A DNA stretch of 64,000 bases from Pseudomonas sp. WJP1 (GTDB lineage Bacteria; Pseudomonadota; Gammaproteobacteria; Pseudomonadales; Pseudomonadaceae). The notes beneath the pieces are model-generated. The model did not search any database, was not told the DNA's origin, and saw nothing but the letters and a program-made list of their open reading frames with translations. A program made the translations under genes and the position numbers. This document shows positions 53,779 to 63,973 of the stretch, in pieces (the stretch's first letter is position 1; every line of letters starts with the position of its first letter). Location: NCBI RefSeq assembly GCF_028471945.1, contig NZ_CP110128.1:6723001-6787000 (forward strand), given 5' to 3'.

Positions 53779-54117
53779 ATGCCCTACCTGGAAGCCGTCA
53801 ATACCTCGCCCACCCGCGCCGATGCCTGGCATGCCGGTAACGCCCATTGCCGCGTTCACTACCAATTGCTCGCCGAAGCCGAACCGGACCTGCTGTGCCG
53901 CGCGCTCAACCTGTTCGCCCTGCAGTTCCTGACTCCGCAACAGGTGAATGTGCAACGCCAGGACGACTTGCTGGCCATCGATGTCGTCATCGACGGATTG
54001 AGCTGGCATCGCGCCCAGGTGATTGCGGAAAAACTTCGAAACCTGATCAGCGTGTGCTCGGTCGACCTGCAAACCGCTGATGCTGCCTGGGCCGAAACGG
54101 CACTGGCGGCGGGCTGA
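53779..54117 (+). CDS. Small uncharacterised protein, ACT-like topology
   Basis: I do not recognise this 112-residue protein. Residues 24-98 read as beta-alpha-beta-beta-alpha-beta (CRVHYQLLAE; DLLCRALNLFALQFL; QQVNVQRQDDLLAIDVVID; HRAQVIAEKLRNLISV; CSVDLQTA), which is the ACT-domain pattern, with the two helices amphipathic. It lacks a signal peptide. It is divergent from the Lrp-type regulator, with 126 bp between starts, and 90 bp upstream of the GspE-type gene. It may be a ligand-binding or sensor domain, but that is inference only. Confidence 0.72.
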   Translation: MPYLEAVNTSPTRADAWHAGNAHCRVHYQLLAEAEPDLLCRALNLFALQFLTPQQVNVQRQDDLLAIDVVIDGLSWHRAQVIAEKLRNLISVCSVDLQTADAAWAETALAAG

Positions 54118-54207
54118 AAAACCCCGATACGGCTTCGTCGGGTAGTGGCCCAACAGCCTGCGGGGTCACGGCTATCCTTTGCGCACTGTTGTTCAAAAGG
54201 AGCCCGC

Positions 54208-55992
54208 ATGTCCGTTCAAATCGCCTTTCAGGACCGCTGGCTGGACCTCAATGATGTGCTGCGTGAACTGGTCGCCCAGGGCTTTGTCAGCCAGGACTCG
54301 GCCGAACAGGCCCTCAACGCCCGACGCCGTCACGCCGCCAATGGCCAGATGCACCCGCTGGAGTTCATCGCCAGCCAACACCTGGACGACCTCAGCCGTC
54401 CCGGCAAGCACCTCGACCTTGAAAGCCTGACCCTGTGGCTGTCCCAGCAAGCCGGCCAGCCTTACCTGCGTATCGATCCGCTGAAAATCAACGTCGCGGC
54501 CGTGACCCCGCTGATGTCCTACGCCTTTGCCCAGCGTCACAAGATCCTCGCGGTGTCGGTCGATCGCGACGCAGTGACCATCGCCAGCGCCCAGCCTTAC
54601 GTCACTGGCTGGGAAGCCGACCTGACCCACGTGCTGAAGCTGCCGATCAAGCGCGTGGTGGCCAACCCGGTGGACATCCAGCGTTTCAGCGTGGAGTTCT
54701 TCCGCCTGGCCAAATCGGTCAGTGGCGCGAGCAATGCCGATCAACAGGTCAGTACCCTGGGCAACTTCGAGCAGTTGCTCAACCTCGGCGCCAGCGATCA
54801 GGAGCCCGACGCCAACGACGCGCACATCGTCAATATCGTCGACTGGCTGTTCCAGTACGCCTTCCAGCAGCGCGCCAGCGATATCCACATCGAGCCCCGG
54901 CGCGAACAGGGCACGGTGCGCTTTCGCATCGACGGCGTGCTGCACAACGTCTACCAATTTCCGCCACAGGTGACCATGGCCATCGTCAGTCGCCTCAAAA
55001 GCCTGGGGCGCATGAACGTCGCGGAGAAACGCAAACCCCAGGACGGCCGGGTGAAAACCAAGACCCCGGAGGGCGGTGAAGTCGAGTTGCGGCTCTCGAC
55101 CTTGCCCACCGCCTTCGGCGAAAAAATGGTCATGCGAATCTTTGACCCGGAGGTGCTGCTCAAGGATTTCGATCAGTTGGGTTTTTCCGCCGATGACCTG
55201 CGGCGCTGGCAGGACATGACGCGCCAGCCCAATGGCATCATCCTGGTCACCGGGCCGACCGGGTCGGGCAAGACCACCACGCTCTACACCACGCTGAAAA
55301 AACTGGCGACGCCGCAGGTCAACCTCTGCACCATCGAAGACCCGATAGAAATGGTCGAGCCGGCGTTCAACCAGATGCAGGTCCAGCACAACATCGACCT
55401 GACCTTCGCCGCCGGTGTCCGGGCGCTGATGCGGCAAGACCCGGACATCATCATGATCGGTGAGATCCGCGACCTGGAAACCGCCGAGATGGCCATCCAG
55501 GCCGCCCTCACCGGGCACCTGGTGTTGTCGACGCTGCACACCAACGATGCGCCCAGCGCCATCAGCCGCCTGCTGGAACTCGGCGTGCCGCATTACCTGA
55601 TCAAGGCCACCGTGCTTGGCGTGATGGCCCAACGCCTGGTGCGCACCCTGTGCCCACACTGCAAGGCCCCGCAAGCCCTGGGCGAGGAAGACTGGCAAAC
55701 CCTGACCCGGCCCTGGCAAGCACCGTTGCCTGGCAACGCCCAGCGCGCCATTGGTTGCCTGGAATGCCGCGATACCGGCTATCACGGTCGTGCCGGGGTG
55801 TACGAAATCATGCAATTAAGCGATGGCCTGAAGGCGCTGATCAATCCCGACACCGACTTGCTGGCGGTGCGGCGCCAGGCGTTCAAGGAAGGCATGCGCA
55901 GCCTGCGACTGTCAGGTGCACAGAAAGTGGCGGCGGGTTTGACCACGATTGAGGAGGTGTTGCGGGTAACACCGCAGAGCGAGCAGAAGTAG
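54208..55992 (+). CDS. Orphan GspE/PilB-type secretion ATPase
   Basis: This 594-residue hexameric ATPase has an N-terminal GspE_N/MshEN-like region (about 10-165) and a catalytic domain with Walker A VTGPTGSGKTTTLY (347-360), an Asp box (CTIEDPIEM), a Walker B-like segment (LMRQDPDIIMIGEIRD) and a His box (TGHLVLSTLHTNDAPSA). A zinc-type site (CPHCKAPQ...CLECRDTGYHGRAGV) is typical of GspE and PilB. No pilin, inner-membrane platform or secretin genes are nearby. ATG 54208 follows AAAGGAG. It may serve a type IV pilus or T2SS encoded elsewhere. Confidence 0.9.
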   Translation: MSVQIAFQDRWLDLNDVLRELVAQGFVSQDSAEQALNARRRHAANGQMHPLEFIASQHLDDLSRPGKHLDLESLTLWLSQQAGQPYLRIDPLKINVAAVTPLMSYAFAQRHKILAVSVDRDAVTIASAQPYVTGWEADLTHVLKLPIKRVVANPVDIQRFSVEFFRLAKSVSGASNADQQVSTLGNFEQLLNLGASDQEPDANDAHIVNIVDWLFQYAFQQRASDIHIEPRREQGTVRFRIDGVLHNVYQFPPQVTMAIVSRLKSLGRMNVAEKRKPQDGRVKTKTPEGGEVELRLSTLPTAFGEKMVMRIFDPEVLLKDFDQLGFSADDLRRWQDMTRQPNGIILVTGPTGSGKTTTLYTTLKKLATPQVNLCTIEDPIEMVEPAFNQMQVQHNIDLTFAAGVRALMRQDPDIIMIGEIRDLETAEMAIQAALTGHLVLSTLHTNDAPSAISRLLELGVPHYLIKATVLGVMAQRLVRTLCPHCKAPQALGEEDWQTLTRPWQAPLPGNAQRAIGCLECRDTGYHGRAGVYEIMQLSDGLKALINPDTDLLAVRRQAFKEGMRSLRLSGAQKVAAGLTTIEEVLRVTPQSEQK

Positions 55993-56062
55993 GTGGGCCG
56001 TCATGGAACTCGATGGGGGGCCGACAATCCAACATCGCAGTTAATCAGTGGAGTCACCCATC

Positions 56063-56380
56063 ATGCGTTTCAAAGTTGCTGTCGCTACCATCGCCTTGTT
56101 GTCCTTGCCTGTCGGCTCGGCGATGGCTGATAGCTTTTGGCGTAACGTCCTTACCTCCGGTGCAACCACCGGTTCGACCTACCTGACGTTCAAGGACAAC
56201 AAAATGATCATCGCTGCCCAGGACGATGCCAGCAGCTTCGTCGCCAGTGACGGCGGCATCCGCGGCCCGTACCTGGAAGCGGCGATGCAGAAAGTCCGCG
56301 CCGACAACCCGGGGCTGCAGGCCACGGATATGGAACTGGCGAATGCGATCCTGGCGAAGAACGCCGTGGCTTCGGAATAA
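56063..56380 (+). CDS. DUF2388 periplasmic protein
   Basis: This 105-residue protein has a signal peptide (about 1-22, ending AMA-DS) and a mature domain (SFWRNVLTSGATTGSTYLTF, AAQDDASSFVASDGGIRG, YLEAAMQKVRADNPGLQATD) that matches DUF2388. Function is unknown. It is the usual neighbour of gcvP in pseudomonads. ATG 56063 is chosen because it puts the signal peptide at the N-terminus. Confidence 0.86.
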   Translation: MRFKVAVATIALLSLPVGSAMADSFWRNVLTSGATTGSTYLTFKDNKMIIAAQDDASSFVASDGGIRGPYLEAAMQKVRADNPGLQATDMELANAILAKNAVASE

Positions 56381-56396
56381 GCCCAGGTTGCCGAAC

Positions 56397-56428
56397 AAAA
56401 AATGCCGCTCACATGAGCGGCATTTTTT
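56397..56428. terminator. Bidirectional terminator DUF2388 / gcvP
   Basis: ATGCCGCTCA and TGAGCGGCAT (56402-56423) pair across a 2-base loop, with A- and T-runs on either side. It separates the DUF2388 gene from the convergent gcvP gene. Confidence 0.92.
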
Positions 56429-56464
56429 ATGGCCAACACAAAACCCTGTAGGAGCATGTGTTGT

Positions 56465-59338
56465 TCAGCGGTATTCATCCAGCGGCACGCACGCACAAAA
56501 CAGATTGCGGTCGCCGTAGACATTGTCCACCCGGTTCACCGCCGGCCAGTACTTGTGCGCCTTGGTATGCGCATCCGGCGTGACCGCTTGCACGATGCTA
56601 TAAGGCCGCTCCCACACGCCCGTGATATCCGCCAGCGTATGCGGCGCACGCTTCAGCGGGTTGTCCTCGGCCGGCCAGTTGCCGTTCTGCACCTCGGTAA
56701 TTTCCGCGCGGATGCTCAGCATCGCGCCGATAAAACGGTCCAGCTCTGCCTTCGATTCACTTTCGGTGGGCTCGACCATCAACGTCCCTGGCACCGGGAA
56801 CGACATGGTCGGTGCATGGAAGCCATAGTCCATCAGACGCTTGGCAACGTCTTCTTCGCTGATGCCGGTCAGCGCCTTTAGCGGGCGCAGGTCCAGAATG
56901 CATTCGTGGGCCACCCGCTCGTTGCGGCCGGTATAGAGCACTGGAAACGCGCCGGACAGGTGCCGCGCCAGGTAGTTGGCCGCCAGGATCGCCACTTCAC
57001 TGGCGTCGGCCAATTGCGGCCCCATCATGGCGATGTACATCCAGCTGATCGGCAGAATGCTTGCACTGCCCCAAGGCGCCGCGCTGACCGCGCCATTCTG
57101 TGGCTGTGGTCCATCGATAGGCACGACCGGATGGTTGGCCACGAACGGCGCCAGGTGGGCGCGCACGCCAATCGGCCCCATGCCCGGCCCACCGCCACCA
57201 TGGGGAATGCAGAAGGTCTTGTGCAGGTTCATGTGTGACACATCGGCGCCGATGTCCGCCGGACGCGCGAGGCCAACCTGGGCATTGAGGTTGGCGCCGT
57301 CCATGTACACCTGGCCGCCATGGCTGTGGACAACTTCACAGATTTCGCTGATGCCTTCCTCGTACACGCCATGGGTCGAGGGATACGTCGCCATCAGGCA
57401 GGCCAGTTTATCCCCGGCCTGGGCGGCCTTGTCTTTCAGGTCCTCCAGATCGACGTTGCCCGCCTCGTCGCACTCGACAATCACCACGCGCATCCCGGCC
57501 ATCTGCGCCGAGGCCGGGTTGGTGCCGTGGGCCGACGAAGGAATCAGGCAGATATCGCGCCCGCCCTGCTGGCGGCTCTCGTGGTATTTGCGGATCGCCA
57601 GCAGCCCGGCGTATTCGCCCTGGGCCCCGGAGTTGGGCTGCATGCAGATCGCATCGAAACCGGTAATTGCGCAGAGCCAGCGCTCCAGCTCTTCGATCAT
57701 CAAGGTGTAACCGAGGGCCTGCTCCCTGGGCGCAAACGGATGCAGGTTGGCGAACTGCGGCCAGGTAATCGGGATCATCTCGCTGGTGGCGTTGAGCTTC
57801 ATGGTGCAGGAGCCCAGCGGGATCATCGATTGATTGAGCGCCAGATCCTTGTTTTCCAGCTGCTTGAGGTAGCGCAGCATCTCGGTTTCGCTGTGGTGGG
57901 CGTTGAATACCGGGTGGCGCAGATAGGGCGAGGTTCGCGCCAGCGTGTCGGGAATGCCGCCAGCCAGGGTTTCAGCGTCCAGTTCGTCGACGTTGAGCCC
58001 GTGATCAGACCCCAGGAACAGGTCGAACAGTTTCGTTACTGTGGTTTCGTCCGAGGTTTCGTCGAGGCTCAGACCCAATTGCCCACGCCCCAGAATACGC
58101 AAGTTGATCTGCGCAGCCTGGGCGCTTTCGATGATCGCGGTCTGGGTGCCACCGACCTCCAGGGTCAGGGTGTCGAAGAAGTGCTGGTTGAGACGGGTAA
58201 TGCCCTTGCGCTCAAGGCCCGCGGCAAGGATGCAGGTCAGCCGGTGAACGCGCTGGGCAATCCGTTTCAGCCCTTCCGGGCCGTGATAAACCGCATAGAA
58301 ACTGGCGATATTAGCCAGCAGCACTTGCGCGGTGCAGATGTTCGAGTTGGCCTTTTCACGGCGGATATGCTGCTCGCGGGTTTGCAGCGCCATGCGCAGG
58401 GCAACGTTGCTGCGGGCGTCTTTCGACACGCCGATGATGCGGCCGGGAATCGCCCGCTTGTACTCGTCACGGCTGGCGAAAAACGCCGCGTGAGGGCCGC
58501 CGTAGCCCATGGGCACGCCGAATCGCTGGGATGAGCCGAACACCACGTCGGCGCCCAGCTCCCCCGGCGGGGCGAGCAACAGCAGGCTCAGCAGATCGGT
58601 GGCGACGCACGCCAGCGCCTGCTGGGCATGCAGATGATCAATCAGCGGGCGCAGGTCACGGATCTCGCCGTGGGTGTCGGGGTATTGCAGCAGCGCACCA
58701 AACACCTGGTGCTGTTTCAAGTTATCCACAGCGTCGACGATCAGTTCGAACCCGAAGCCTTCGGCGCGGGTTTGCACCACGGAAATGGTCTGCGGATGGC
58801 AGTGTTCGTCGACAAAGAACAGGTTGCTTTTCGACTTGGCAACCCGCTTGGCCAGGGCCATGGCTTCCGCCGCCGCTGTGGCTTCATCCAGCAGCGAGGC
58901 GTTGGCCAGTTCAAGGCCCGTGAGGTCGATGGTCAATTGTTGGAAATTAAGCAGCGCTTCAAGCCGGCCCTGGGCGATTTCTGGTTGATAGGGTGTGTAC
59001 GCGGTGTACCAACCGGGATTTTCCAGGACGTTGCGCAGTATGACGGCCGGCGTCAGCGTGCCGTAATAGCCCATGCCGATCAGGTTGGTCCAGACCTGGT
59101 TTTGCTCGGCGTAACCGCGCAGCTTGGCCAGTGCGGCTTCTTCGTCGAGGGCCGGTGGCAGGTCGAGTGGTCGGTTCAGGCGGATTCCCGGCGGTACCGT
59201 CTGCTCGATCAACTCAACCCGGCTACCGAGGCCGAGGCTGTCGAGCATCGCCTGTTGCTCGGCACCATCAGGCCCAAGGTGGCGGCGAAGAAAGGCATTG
59301 GGGTCGCGTAACTGGCTCAGGGACGGCAACTGGGACAT
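56465..59338 (-). CDS. gcvP: Glycine dehydrogenase (decarboxylating), P protein
   Basis: This 957-residue homodimeric P protein of the glycine cleavage system contains both halves, N-terminal (about 1-440) and C-terminal (about 450-940). The PLP lysine is in [20 protein letters not shown]. Other signatures are [10 protein letters not shown] at the start, [20 protein letters not shown], and [17 protein letters not shown]. It decarboxylates glycine and passes the aminomethyl group to GcvH. It follows gcvH after a terminator hairpin. Confidence 0.96.
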   Translation of the reverse strand: MSQLPSLSQLRDPNAFLRRHLGPDGAEQQAMLDSLGLGSRVELIEQTVPPGIRLNRPLDLPPALDEEAALAKLRGYAEQNQVWTNLIGMGYYGTLTPAVILRNVLENPGWYTAYTPYQPEIAQGRLEALLNFQQLTIDLTGLELANASLLDEATAAAEAMALAKRVAKSKSNLFFVDEHCHPQTISVVQTRAEGFGFELIVDAVDNLKQHQVFGALLQYPDTHGEIRDLRPLIDHLHAQQALACVATDLLSLLLLAPPGELGADVVFGSSQRFGVPMGYGGPHAAFFASRDEYKRAIPGRIIGVSKDARSNVALRMALQTREQHIRREKANSNICTAQVLLANIASFYAVYHGPEGLKRIAQRVHRLTCILAAGLERKGITRLNQHFFDTLTLEVGGTQTAIIESAQAAQINLRILGRGQLGLSLDETSDETTVTKLFDLFLGSDHGLNVDELDAETLAGGIPDTLARTSPYLRHPVFNAHHSETEMLRYLKQLENKDLALNQSMIPLGSCTMKLNATSEMIPITWPQFANLHPFAPREQALGYTLMIEELERWLCAITGFDAICMQPNSGAQGEYAGLLAIRKYHESRQQGGRDICLIPSSAHGTNPASAQMAGMRVVIVECDEAGNVDLEDLKDKAAQAGDKLACLMATYPSTHGVYEEGISEICEVVHSHGGQVYMDGANLNAQVGLARPADIGADVSHMNLHKTFCIPHGGGGPGMGPIGVRAHLAPFVANHPVVPIDGPQPQNGAVSAAPWGSASILPISWMYIAMMGPQLADASEVAILAANYLARHLSGAFPVLYTGRNERVAHECILDLRPLKALTGISEEDVAKRLMDYGFHAPTMSFPVPGTLMVEPTESESKAELDRFIGAMLSIRAEITEVQNGNWPAEDNPLKRAPHTLADITGVWERPYSIVQAVTPDAHTKAHKYWPAVNRVDNVYGDRNLFCACVPLDEYR

Positions 59339-59432
59339 GACGGGCTCTCTCTTGACTGGCGCTCAACGTCGATGCAACACGGTCAAACCAGCATAGCAGT
59401 CGATGCCAGAGAGCCTTGGATCTGCCAGATAC

Positions 59433-59459
59433 AAAAAAGCCCCGACAGGTCGGGGCTTT
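59433..59459 (-). terminator. Terminator hairpin between gcvH and gcvP
   Basis: AAAGCCCCGAC and GTCGGGGCTTT (59436-59459) share a two-base loop (AG), with an A-run on the left giving U's in the minus-strand transcript. It would reduce read-through into gcvP. Confidence 0.88.
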
Positions 59460-59476
59460 GGGGTGACGCTGAAGGC

Positions 59477-59860
59477 TTATTCGCCGATGGCGGCCTTGTA
59501 ACCCGCTGCATCGAGCAGCTTGTCCAGGTCAGCCGTGTTGCTTGGCTTGAGTTTGAAGATCCACGCGCCGTACGGGTCGGAGTTGAGCAGCTCAGGCTCA
59601 CCGCTCAGTGCTTCGTTGACCGCGATCACTTCACCGGCTACCGGGGAATAGATGTCGGAGGCCGCTTTAACCGACTCCACCACACCGGACTGATCACCGG
59701 CGGCGAAGACGTTGCCGACTTCGGTCAGCTCAACGAACACCACATCACCCAGCGCTTCCTGCGCGTGATCGCTGATGCCCACGGTGACGGTGCCATCGGC
59801 TTCCAGGCGAGCCCATTCGTGACTCTCGGCAAAACGCAGGTCGGCAGGGATATCGCTCAT
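59477..59860 (-). CDS. gcvH: Glycine cleavage H protein
   Basis: This 127-residue lipoyl carrier has the lipoylated lysine K65 in [20 protein letters not shown]. It shuttles the aminomethyl group between P, T and L proteins. The start [20 protein letters not shown] is typical. It lies 50 bp past gcvT. Confidence 0.96.
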   Translation of the reverse strand: MSDIPADLRFAESHEWARLEADGTVTVGISDHAQEALGDVVFVELTEVGNVFAAGDQSGVVESVKAASDIYSPVAGEVIAVNEALSGEPELLNSDPYGAWIFKLKPSNTADLDKLLDAAGYKAAIGE

Positions 59861-59910
59861 GTTCTGTGTCCTCAGGAAAATTATCGGCGGTCAACGCCCG
59901 CCGGAAAAGG

Positions 59911-60993
59911 TTAGATCAAGGTTTTGCCATGGCGAACGAAGGTCGGCTTGACCACTCGGACCGGGTACCACTTGCCACGGATTTCCACTTCTGCGCGGTC
60001 GGCAGTGGCCATCGGCACGCGCGCCAGTGCAATCGACTTGCTTAGCGTAGGAGAGAAACTACCACTGGTGATCTCCCCTTCGCCAACATTGGCGATGCGG
60101 ACCACTTGATGAGCGCGCAAAACCCCGCGCTCCTCAAGGACCAGCCCCACCAGTTTGTGTTGTACGCCGCCGCTGCGCTCGGCTTCCAGCGCCTGGCGAC
60201 CGATGAACTGGCGAGCGGCCGGCTCCCAGGCGATGCTCCAGGCCATATTGGAGGCCAGCGGGGAAACGCCCTGGTGAATGTCCTGACCGTACAGGTTCAT
60301 GCCCGCCTCGACCCGCAGGGTGTCACGCGCGCCCAGGCCAATGGGAGAAATGCCCGCCCCCACCAGATCGTTGAAGAATCCCGGCGCCTGGTCGGCCGGC
60401 AGAATGATTTCCAGGCCGTCTTCACCGGTGTAGCCGGTGCGTGCGATGAACCAGTCACCGTCGGGCCGGGCTTCGAAAGGCTTGAGCTTGTGGATCAATG
60501 CGCCACGCGCCTGGCTCACCAGCTCGGCAATCTTTTGCCGGGCATGGGGGCCCTGGATGGCCAGCATTGCCAGCTCGGAACGCTCGTTGAGCTGCACGTC
60601 GAAACCGTCGAGATGCGCCTGCATCCACGCCAGGTCCTGATCGCGGGTAGAGGCGTTGACCACCAGGCGGTAAGCGCTTTCGAGGCGATAGACGATCATG
60701 TCGTCGACGATACCGCCGCGCTCATTGAGCATGGTGCTGTACAACGCGGTACCAGGTTTGTGCAGGCGTTCGACGTCGTTGGCCAGCAAATGCTGGAGCC
60801 ATGCCTTGGCCTGGGGGCCGTCGACATCGATCACGGTCATGTGGGATACATCAAAAACACCGCAATCGCGACGCACCTGATGGTGCTCCTCGACCTGGGA
60901 TCCATAATGCAGAGGCATATCCCAACCGCCAAAATCGACCATCTTCGCGCCGAGGGCAAGATGAAGGTCATACAGAGGCGTACGCTGTCCCAT
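59911..60993 (-). CDS. gcvT: Aminomethyltransferase, T protein
   Basis: This 360-residue folate-dependent T protein has MVDFGGWDMPLHYGSQVEEH, the DVSHMTVIDVDG block, RTGYTGEDGLEIILP and RDTLRVEAGMNLYGQD. It releases ammonia and forms methylene-tetrahydrofolate from the H-bound intermediate. It is the first gene of the cluster; GGAAGGAG lies before the ATG. I looked for a glycine riboswitch upstream and did not find one. Confidence 0.95.
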   Translation of the reverse strand: MGQRTPLYDLHLALGAKMVDFGGWDMPLHYGSQVEEHHQVRRDCGVFDVSHMTVIDVDGPQAKAWLQHLLANDVERLHKPGTALYSTMLNERGGIVDDMIVYRLESAYRLVVNASTRDQDLAWMQAHLDGFDVQLNERSELAMLAIQGPHARQKIAELVSQARGALIHKLKPFEARPDGDWFIARTGYTGEDGLEIILPADQAPGFFNDLVGAGISPIGLGARDTLRVEAGMNLYGQDIHQGVSPLASNMAWSIAWEPAARQFIGRQALEAERSGGVQHKLVGLVLEERGVLRAHQVVRIANVGEGEITSGSFSPTLSKSIALARVPMATADRAEVEIRGKWYPVRVVKPTFVRHGKTLI

Positions 60994-61148
60994 GGGTTTC
61001 TCCTTCCGGGCGTGGCGAAGGTGCGGACGAGTGATCGTTTGTGCGGGAGCCCTGAAATAAAAGGCTTCCAGCCGTTTTCACTACCTTGTCTGTCAGACCG
61101 ACCGCACCGAATGCCGCGCATTGTAGCCGCAAGGTGTAGGACTGGCAC

Positions 61149-62765
61149 CTAGCTGTTTCGATGCGCCGAACGTCGTATCAATCCGATGACCGGTAGCAGC
61201 CCGACCAAAACCAGGGTCAAGGCCGGCAAAGATGCCCTCGCCCACTCGCCTTCGCTGGTCATTTCGAAGATCCGCACCGCCAGCGTGTCCCAGCCAAAGG
61301 GGCGCATCAGAAGGGTCGCGGGCATTTCCTTGAGCACGTCGACGAACACCAGCAAGGCCGCGCTCAACGAACCGGGGAGCAGCAACGGTAGATACACTTT
61401 GAAAAACAGTCGTGGCCCACTGACGCCCAGGCTACGTGCCGCTTCGGGCAAAGATGGCCGTATTCGCGCCAGACTACTTTCCAGCGGACCGTAAGCCACG
61501 GCGATGAAGCGCACCAGATAGGCCAGCAGCAACGCCAACAGGCTGCCCAGCAACAACGGCTTGCCAGCCCCGCCGAGCCAGCCGGAGAGCGGGATTACCA
61601 GCACGCGATCCAGGTAACTGAACGCCAGCATGATCGACACCGCCAACACCGATCCGGGCAAAGCGTAGCCAAGATTGGCCAGGCTGACCCCGGCGCGGAT
61701 CCCCTGGGTCGGTGCCAGCCGCCGGGCAAACGCCAATACCAGGGCGACACTCACGGTGATCAGCGCCGCCATCGTTCCCAGGTACAAGGTGTGGACGATC
61801 AAGCCCGTGTAACGCTCGTCCAGATCCAGGCGCCCGCGCTGCCAGAACCACACCACCAGCTGCAGCATTGGAATGACAAAGGCACAGGCGAACACCAAAG
61901 CGCACCACCCCGTTGCCAGCAGCGCCTTGAGGCCGTGAAGGTGATACAACGCCTTGACCCGTGGCCGTTCATTGCTCGCCCGGTTGGCGCCGCGAGCCCG
62001 ACGCTCGCCGTACAGCACGAGCATCACCACCAGCAGCAACAGGCTGGCCAGTTGCGCGGCGGTGGAGAGGCTGAAGAACCCGTACCAGGTCTTGTAGATG
62101 GCGGTGGTGAAGGTGTCGAAGTTGAACACCGACACGGCACCGAAATCCGCCAGGGTTTCCATCAGCGCCAGGGCCACGCCAGCACCGATGGCCGGGCGTG
62201 CCATAGGCATTGCCACGCGCCAGAACGCCTGCCACGGGGATTGACCGAGCACCCGCGCCGCTTCCATCAGGCCCTTGCCCTGGGCCAGGAACGCGGTGCG
62301 AGCCAGCAGGTAAACGTAAGGATAGAAGACCAGCACCAATACCAGGATCACCCCGCCCGTGGAGCGCACACGCGGCAAGCGCAAGCCGCTGCCGAACCAC
62401 TCCCGCAGCAGGGTTTGCACGGGGCCTGCAAAATCCAGCAGCCCGACGAAGACGAATGCCAGCACGTAGGCCGGAATCGCGAAGGGCAGCATCAGTGCCC
62501 AGTCCAGCCAACGCCGACCGGGGAATTCGCAGAGGCTGGTGAGCCAGGCCAGGCTAACCCCCAGGACCGTCACGCCAACGCCGACACCGAGTATCAGGGT
62601 CAGGGTGTTGCCCAGCAGGCGTGGCATCTGGGTCTCCCAGAGGTGGGACCAGATCTGCGGGTCGATGGCTTGCCAGGACAGCAGCAGGACACTCAGGGGC
62701 AACAGGACCAGCGCAGCGATGGCGAAGACCAGGGGATACCAGCGGCGTTGGGCGGGGTGGGCCAA
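61149..62765 (-). CDS. Iron-type ABC transporter permease (FbpB/SfuB family)
   Basis: This inner-membrane protein of about 538 residues is a fused double permease with about 12 helices and two EAA loops (AARVLGQSPWQAFWRVAMPMARPAIG and AARSLGVSGPRLFFKVYLPLLLPG). That architecture is typical of Fe3+ importers. No ATG lies at the 5' end; the frame opens with TTG codons. The TTG at 62765 (LAHPAQRRWYP) is chosen since homologues start near AHPAQRRWYP and GAGAG lies upstream. An ATPase is not seen in the window. Its partner binding protein is encoded upstream. Confidence 0.88.
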   Translation of the reverse strand: MAHPAQRRWYPLVFAIAALVLLPLSVLLLSWQAIDPQIWSHLWETQMPRLLGNTLTLILGVGVGVTVLGVSLAWLTSLCEFPGRRWLDWALMLPFAIPAYVLAFVFVGLLDFAGPVQTLLREWFGSGLRLPRVRSTGGVILVLVLVFYPYVYLLARTAFLAQGKGLMEAARVLGQSPWQAFWRVAMPMARPAIGAGVALALMETLADFGAVSVFNFDTFTTAIYKTWYGFFSLSTAAQLASLLLLVVMLVLYGERRARGANRASNERPRVKALYHLHGLKALLATGWCALVFACAFVIPMLQLVVWFWQRGRLDLDERYTGLIVHTLYLGTMAALITVSVALVLAFARRLAPTQGIRAGVSLANLGYALPGSVLAVSIMLAFSYLDRVLVIPLSGWLGGAGKPLLLGSLLALLLAYLVRFIAVAYGPLESSLARIRPSLPEAARSLGVSGPRLFFKVYLPLLLPGSLSAALLVFVDVLKEMPATLLMRPFGWDTLAVRIFEMTSEGEWARASLPALTLVLVGLLPVIGLIRRSAHRNS

Positions 62766-62802
62766 GGTATAGCTCTCAAGCAGATGAGGAGATAACAAAC
62801 CT

Positions 62803-62904
62803 TTGTAGGAGCGAGCCTGCTCGCGATGAACGTTAACGATTACGCGGGAAGTCAGGCTACCCGCGGTGTTCTTGAGTTCATCGCGAGCAGGCTCGCTCCT
62901 ACAA
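62803..62904. repeat. REPIN with internal stem-loop insert
   Basis: 28-base arms (62803-62830 and 62877-62904) surround a 46-base centre containing CGCGGGAAGTCAGGCTACCC plus GCG and, beside it, CGTTAACGA. The centre is homologous, in inverted orientation, to that of the REPIN at 11791-11892. Confidence 0.9.
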
Positions 62905-62922
62905 GGTCAGAAGTGCCTGCGC

Positions 62923-62953
62923 AAAAACAAAACGCCCCGCACAGGCGGGGCGC
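62923..62953 (-). terminator. Terminator hairpin after the iron-binding protein gene
   Basis: CGCCCCGC and GCGGGGCG (62933-62952) pair across ACAG, with an A-rich stretch at 62923-62932 that becomes U-rich on the minus strand. Permease transcription would need read-through or its own promoter. Confidence 0.85.
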
Positions 62954-62968
62954 AGTATATCGGGTGAC

Positions 62969-63973
62969 TCAGTTCCAGCCAGCGCGATCCATCATGCGAA
63001 TCGCTTCCGCCTGGCGTTTGCCGGCGACTTCCACCGGCAGGGTATCGGCAATGAACTTGCCCCAGGCAGCGACTTCGGCCGATGGCTGCACAGTCGGGTT
63101 GGCCGGGAATTCCTGGTTCACGTCGGCGAAGATCTTCTGCGCCTCCGGCGTAGTCATCCACTCCACCAGGGCCTTGGCCGCTTCCGGGTGCGGCGCGTGC
63201 TTGATCAGGCCAATGCCCGACAGGTTGACGTGCACGCCGCGATCCGCCTGGTTCGGCCAGAACAGTTTCACCGGCAGGTCCGGCTTCTGTTTGTGCAGGC
63301 GGCCGTAGTAGTAGGTGTTGACGATGCCGACGTCGCACTGGCCGGCATTGATGGCCTCGAGCACTGCCACGTCGTCGGAGAACACGTCAGTGGACAGGTT
63401 GTTGACCCAGCCCTTGAGGATCTTCTCGGTCTTCTCGGCGCCGTGCACTTCGATCATGGTGGCGGTCAGGGACTGGTTGTACACCTTCTTCGCCGTGCGC
63501 AGGCACAGGCGGCCTTCCCAGTTCTTGTCGGCCAGTGCTTCGTAAGTGGTCAGTTCGCCCGGTTTCACCCGGTCGGTGGAATAGGCGATGGTCCGCGCCC
63601 GCAGGCTCAGGCCGGTCCAGGCATGGGAGGCCGCACGGTATTGCAGCGGAATGTTGGCATCGATGGTTTTCGAGGTGAAAGGCTGGAGGATGCCCATCTG
63701 CTCGGCCTGCCAGAGGTTACCGGCATCGACGGTCAGCAGCAGGTCGGCGGGCGTGTTCTCGCCCTCGGCCTTGATCCGCTGCATCAGCGGCGCTTCCTTG
63801 TCGGTGATGAACTTCACCTGGGTGCCGGTTTTCGCGGTGTAGGCATCGAAGACTGGCTTGATCAGTTCATCGATGCGCGAGGAGTAGACCACCACCTCGT
63901 CAGCGGCCTGGGCGGCGGTGCTGCCGATCAGGGTCAGGGCCAGTGCGGTCAGTAGACGCTTCGGTGCCAACAT
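62969..63973 (-). CDS. Iron-type periplasmic solute-binding protein (FbpA/FutA family)
   Basis: This 334-residue protein has a signal peptide (about 1-23, ending AQA). The mature start [20 protein letters not shown] resembles FutA/FbpA Fe3+ receptors. [35 protein letters not shown] with a Tyr pair for iron binding, and ADIGI-type blocks follow. It would supply the downstream permease. Only 27 bp upstream lie in the window, so a Fur site could not be checked. The call rests on motifs and the partner gene. Confidence 0.9.
   Translation of the reverse strand: MLAPKRLLTALALTLIGSTAAQAADEVVVYSSRIDELIKPVFDAYTAKTGTQVKFITDKEAPLMQRIKAEGENTPADLLLTVDAGNLWQAEQMGILQPFTSKTIDANIPLQYRAASHAWTGLSLRARTIAYSTDRVKPGELTTYEALADKNWEGRLCLRTAKKVYNQSLTATMIEVHGAEKTEKILKGWVNNLSTDVFSDDVAVLEAINAGQCDVGIVNTYYYGRLHKQKPDLPVKLFWPNQADRGVHVNLSGIGLIKHAPHPEAAKALVEWMTTPEAQKIFADVNQEFPANPTVQPSAEVAAWGKFIADTLPVEVAGKRQAEAIRMMDRAGWN

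Noticed and set aside
60994..61148. Glycine riboswitch upstream of gcvT
   Set aside because: The A+G-rich stretch is just the ribosome-binding site; the paired aptamer core elements of a glycine riboswitch are not present.
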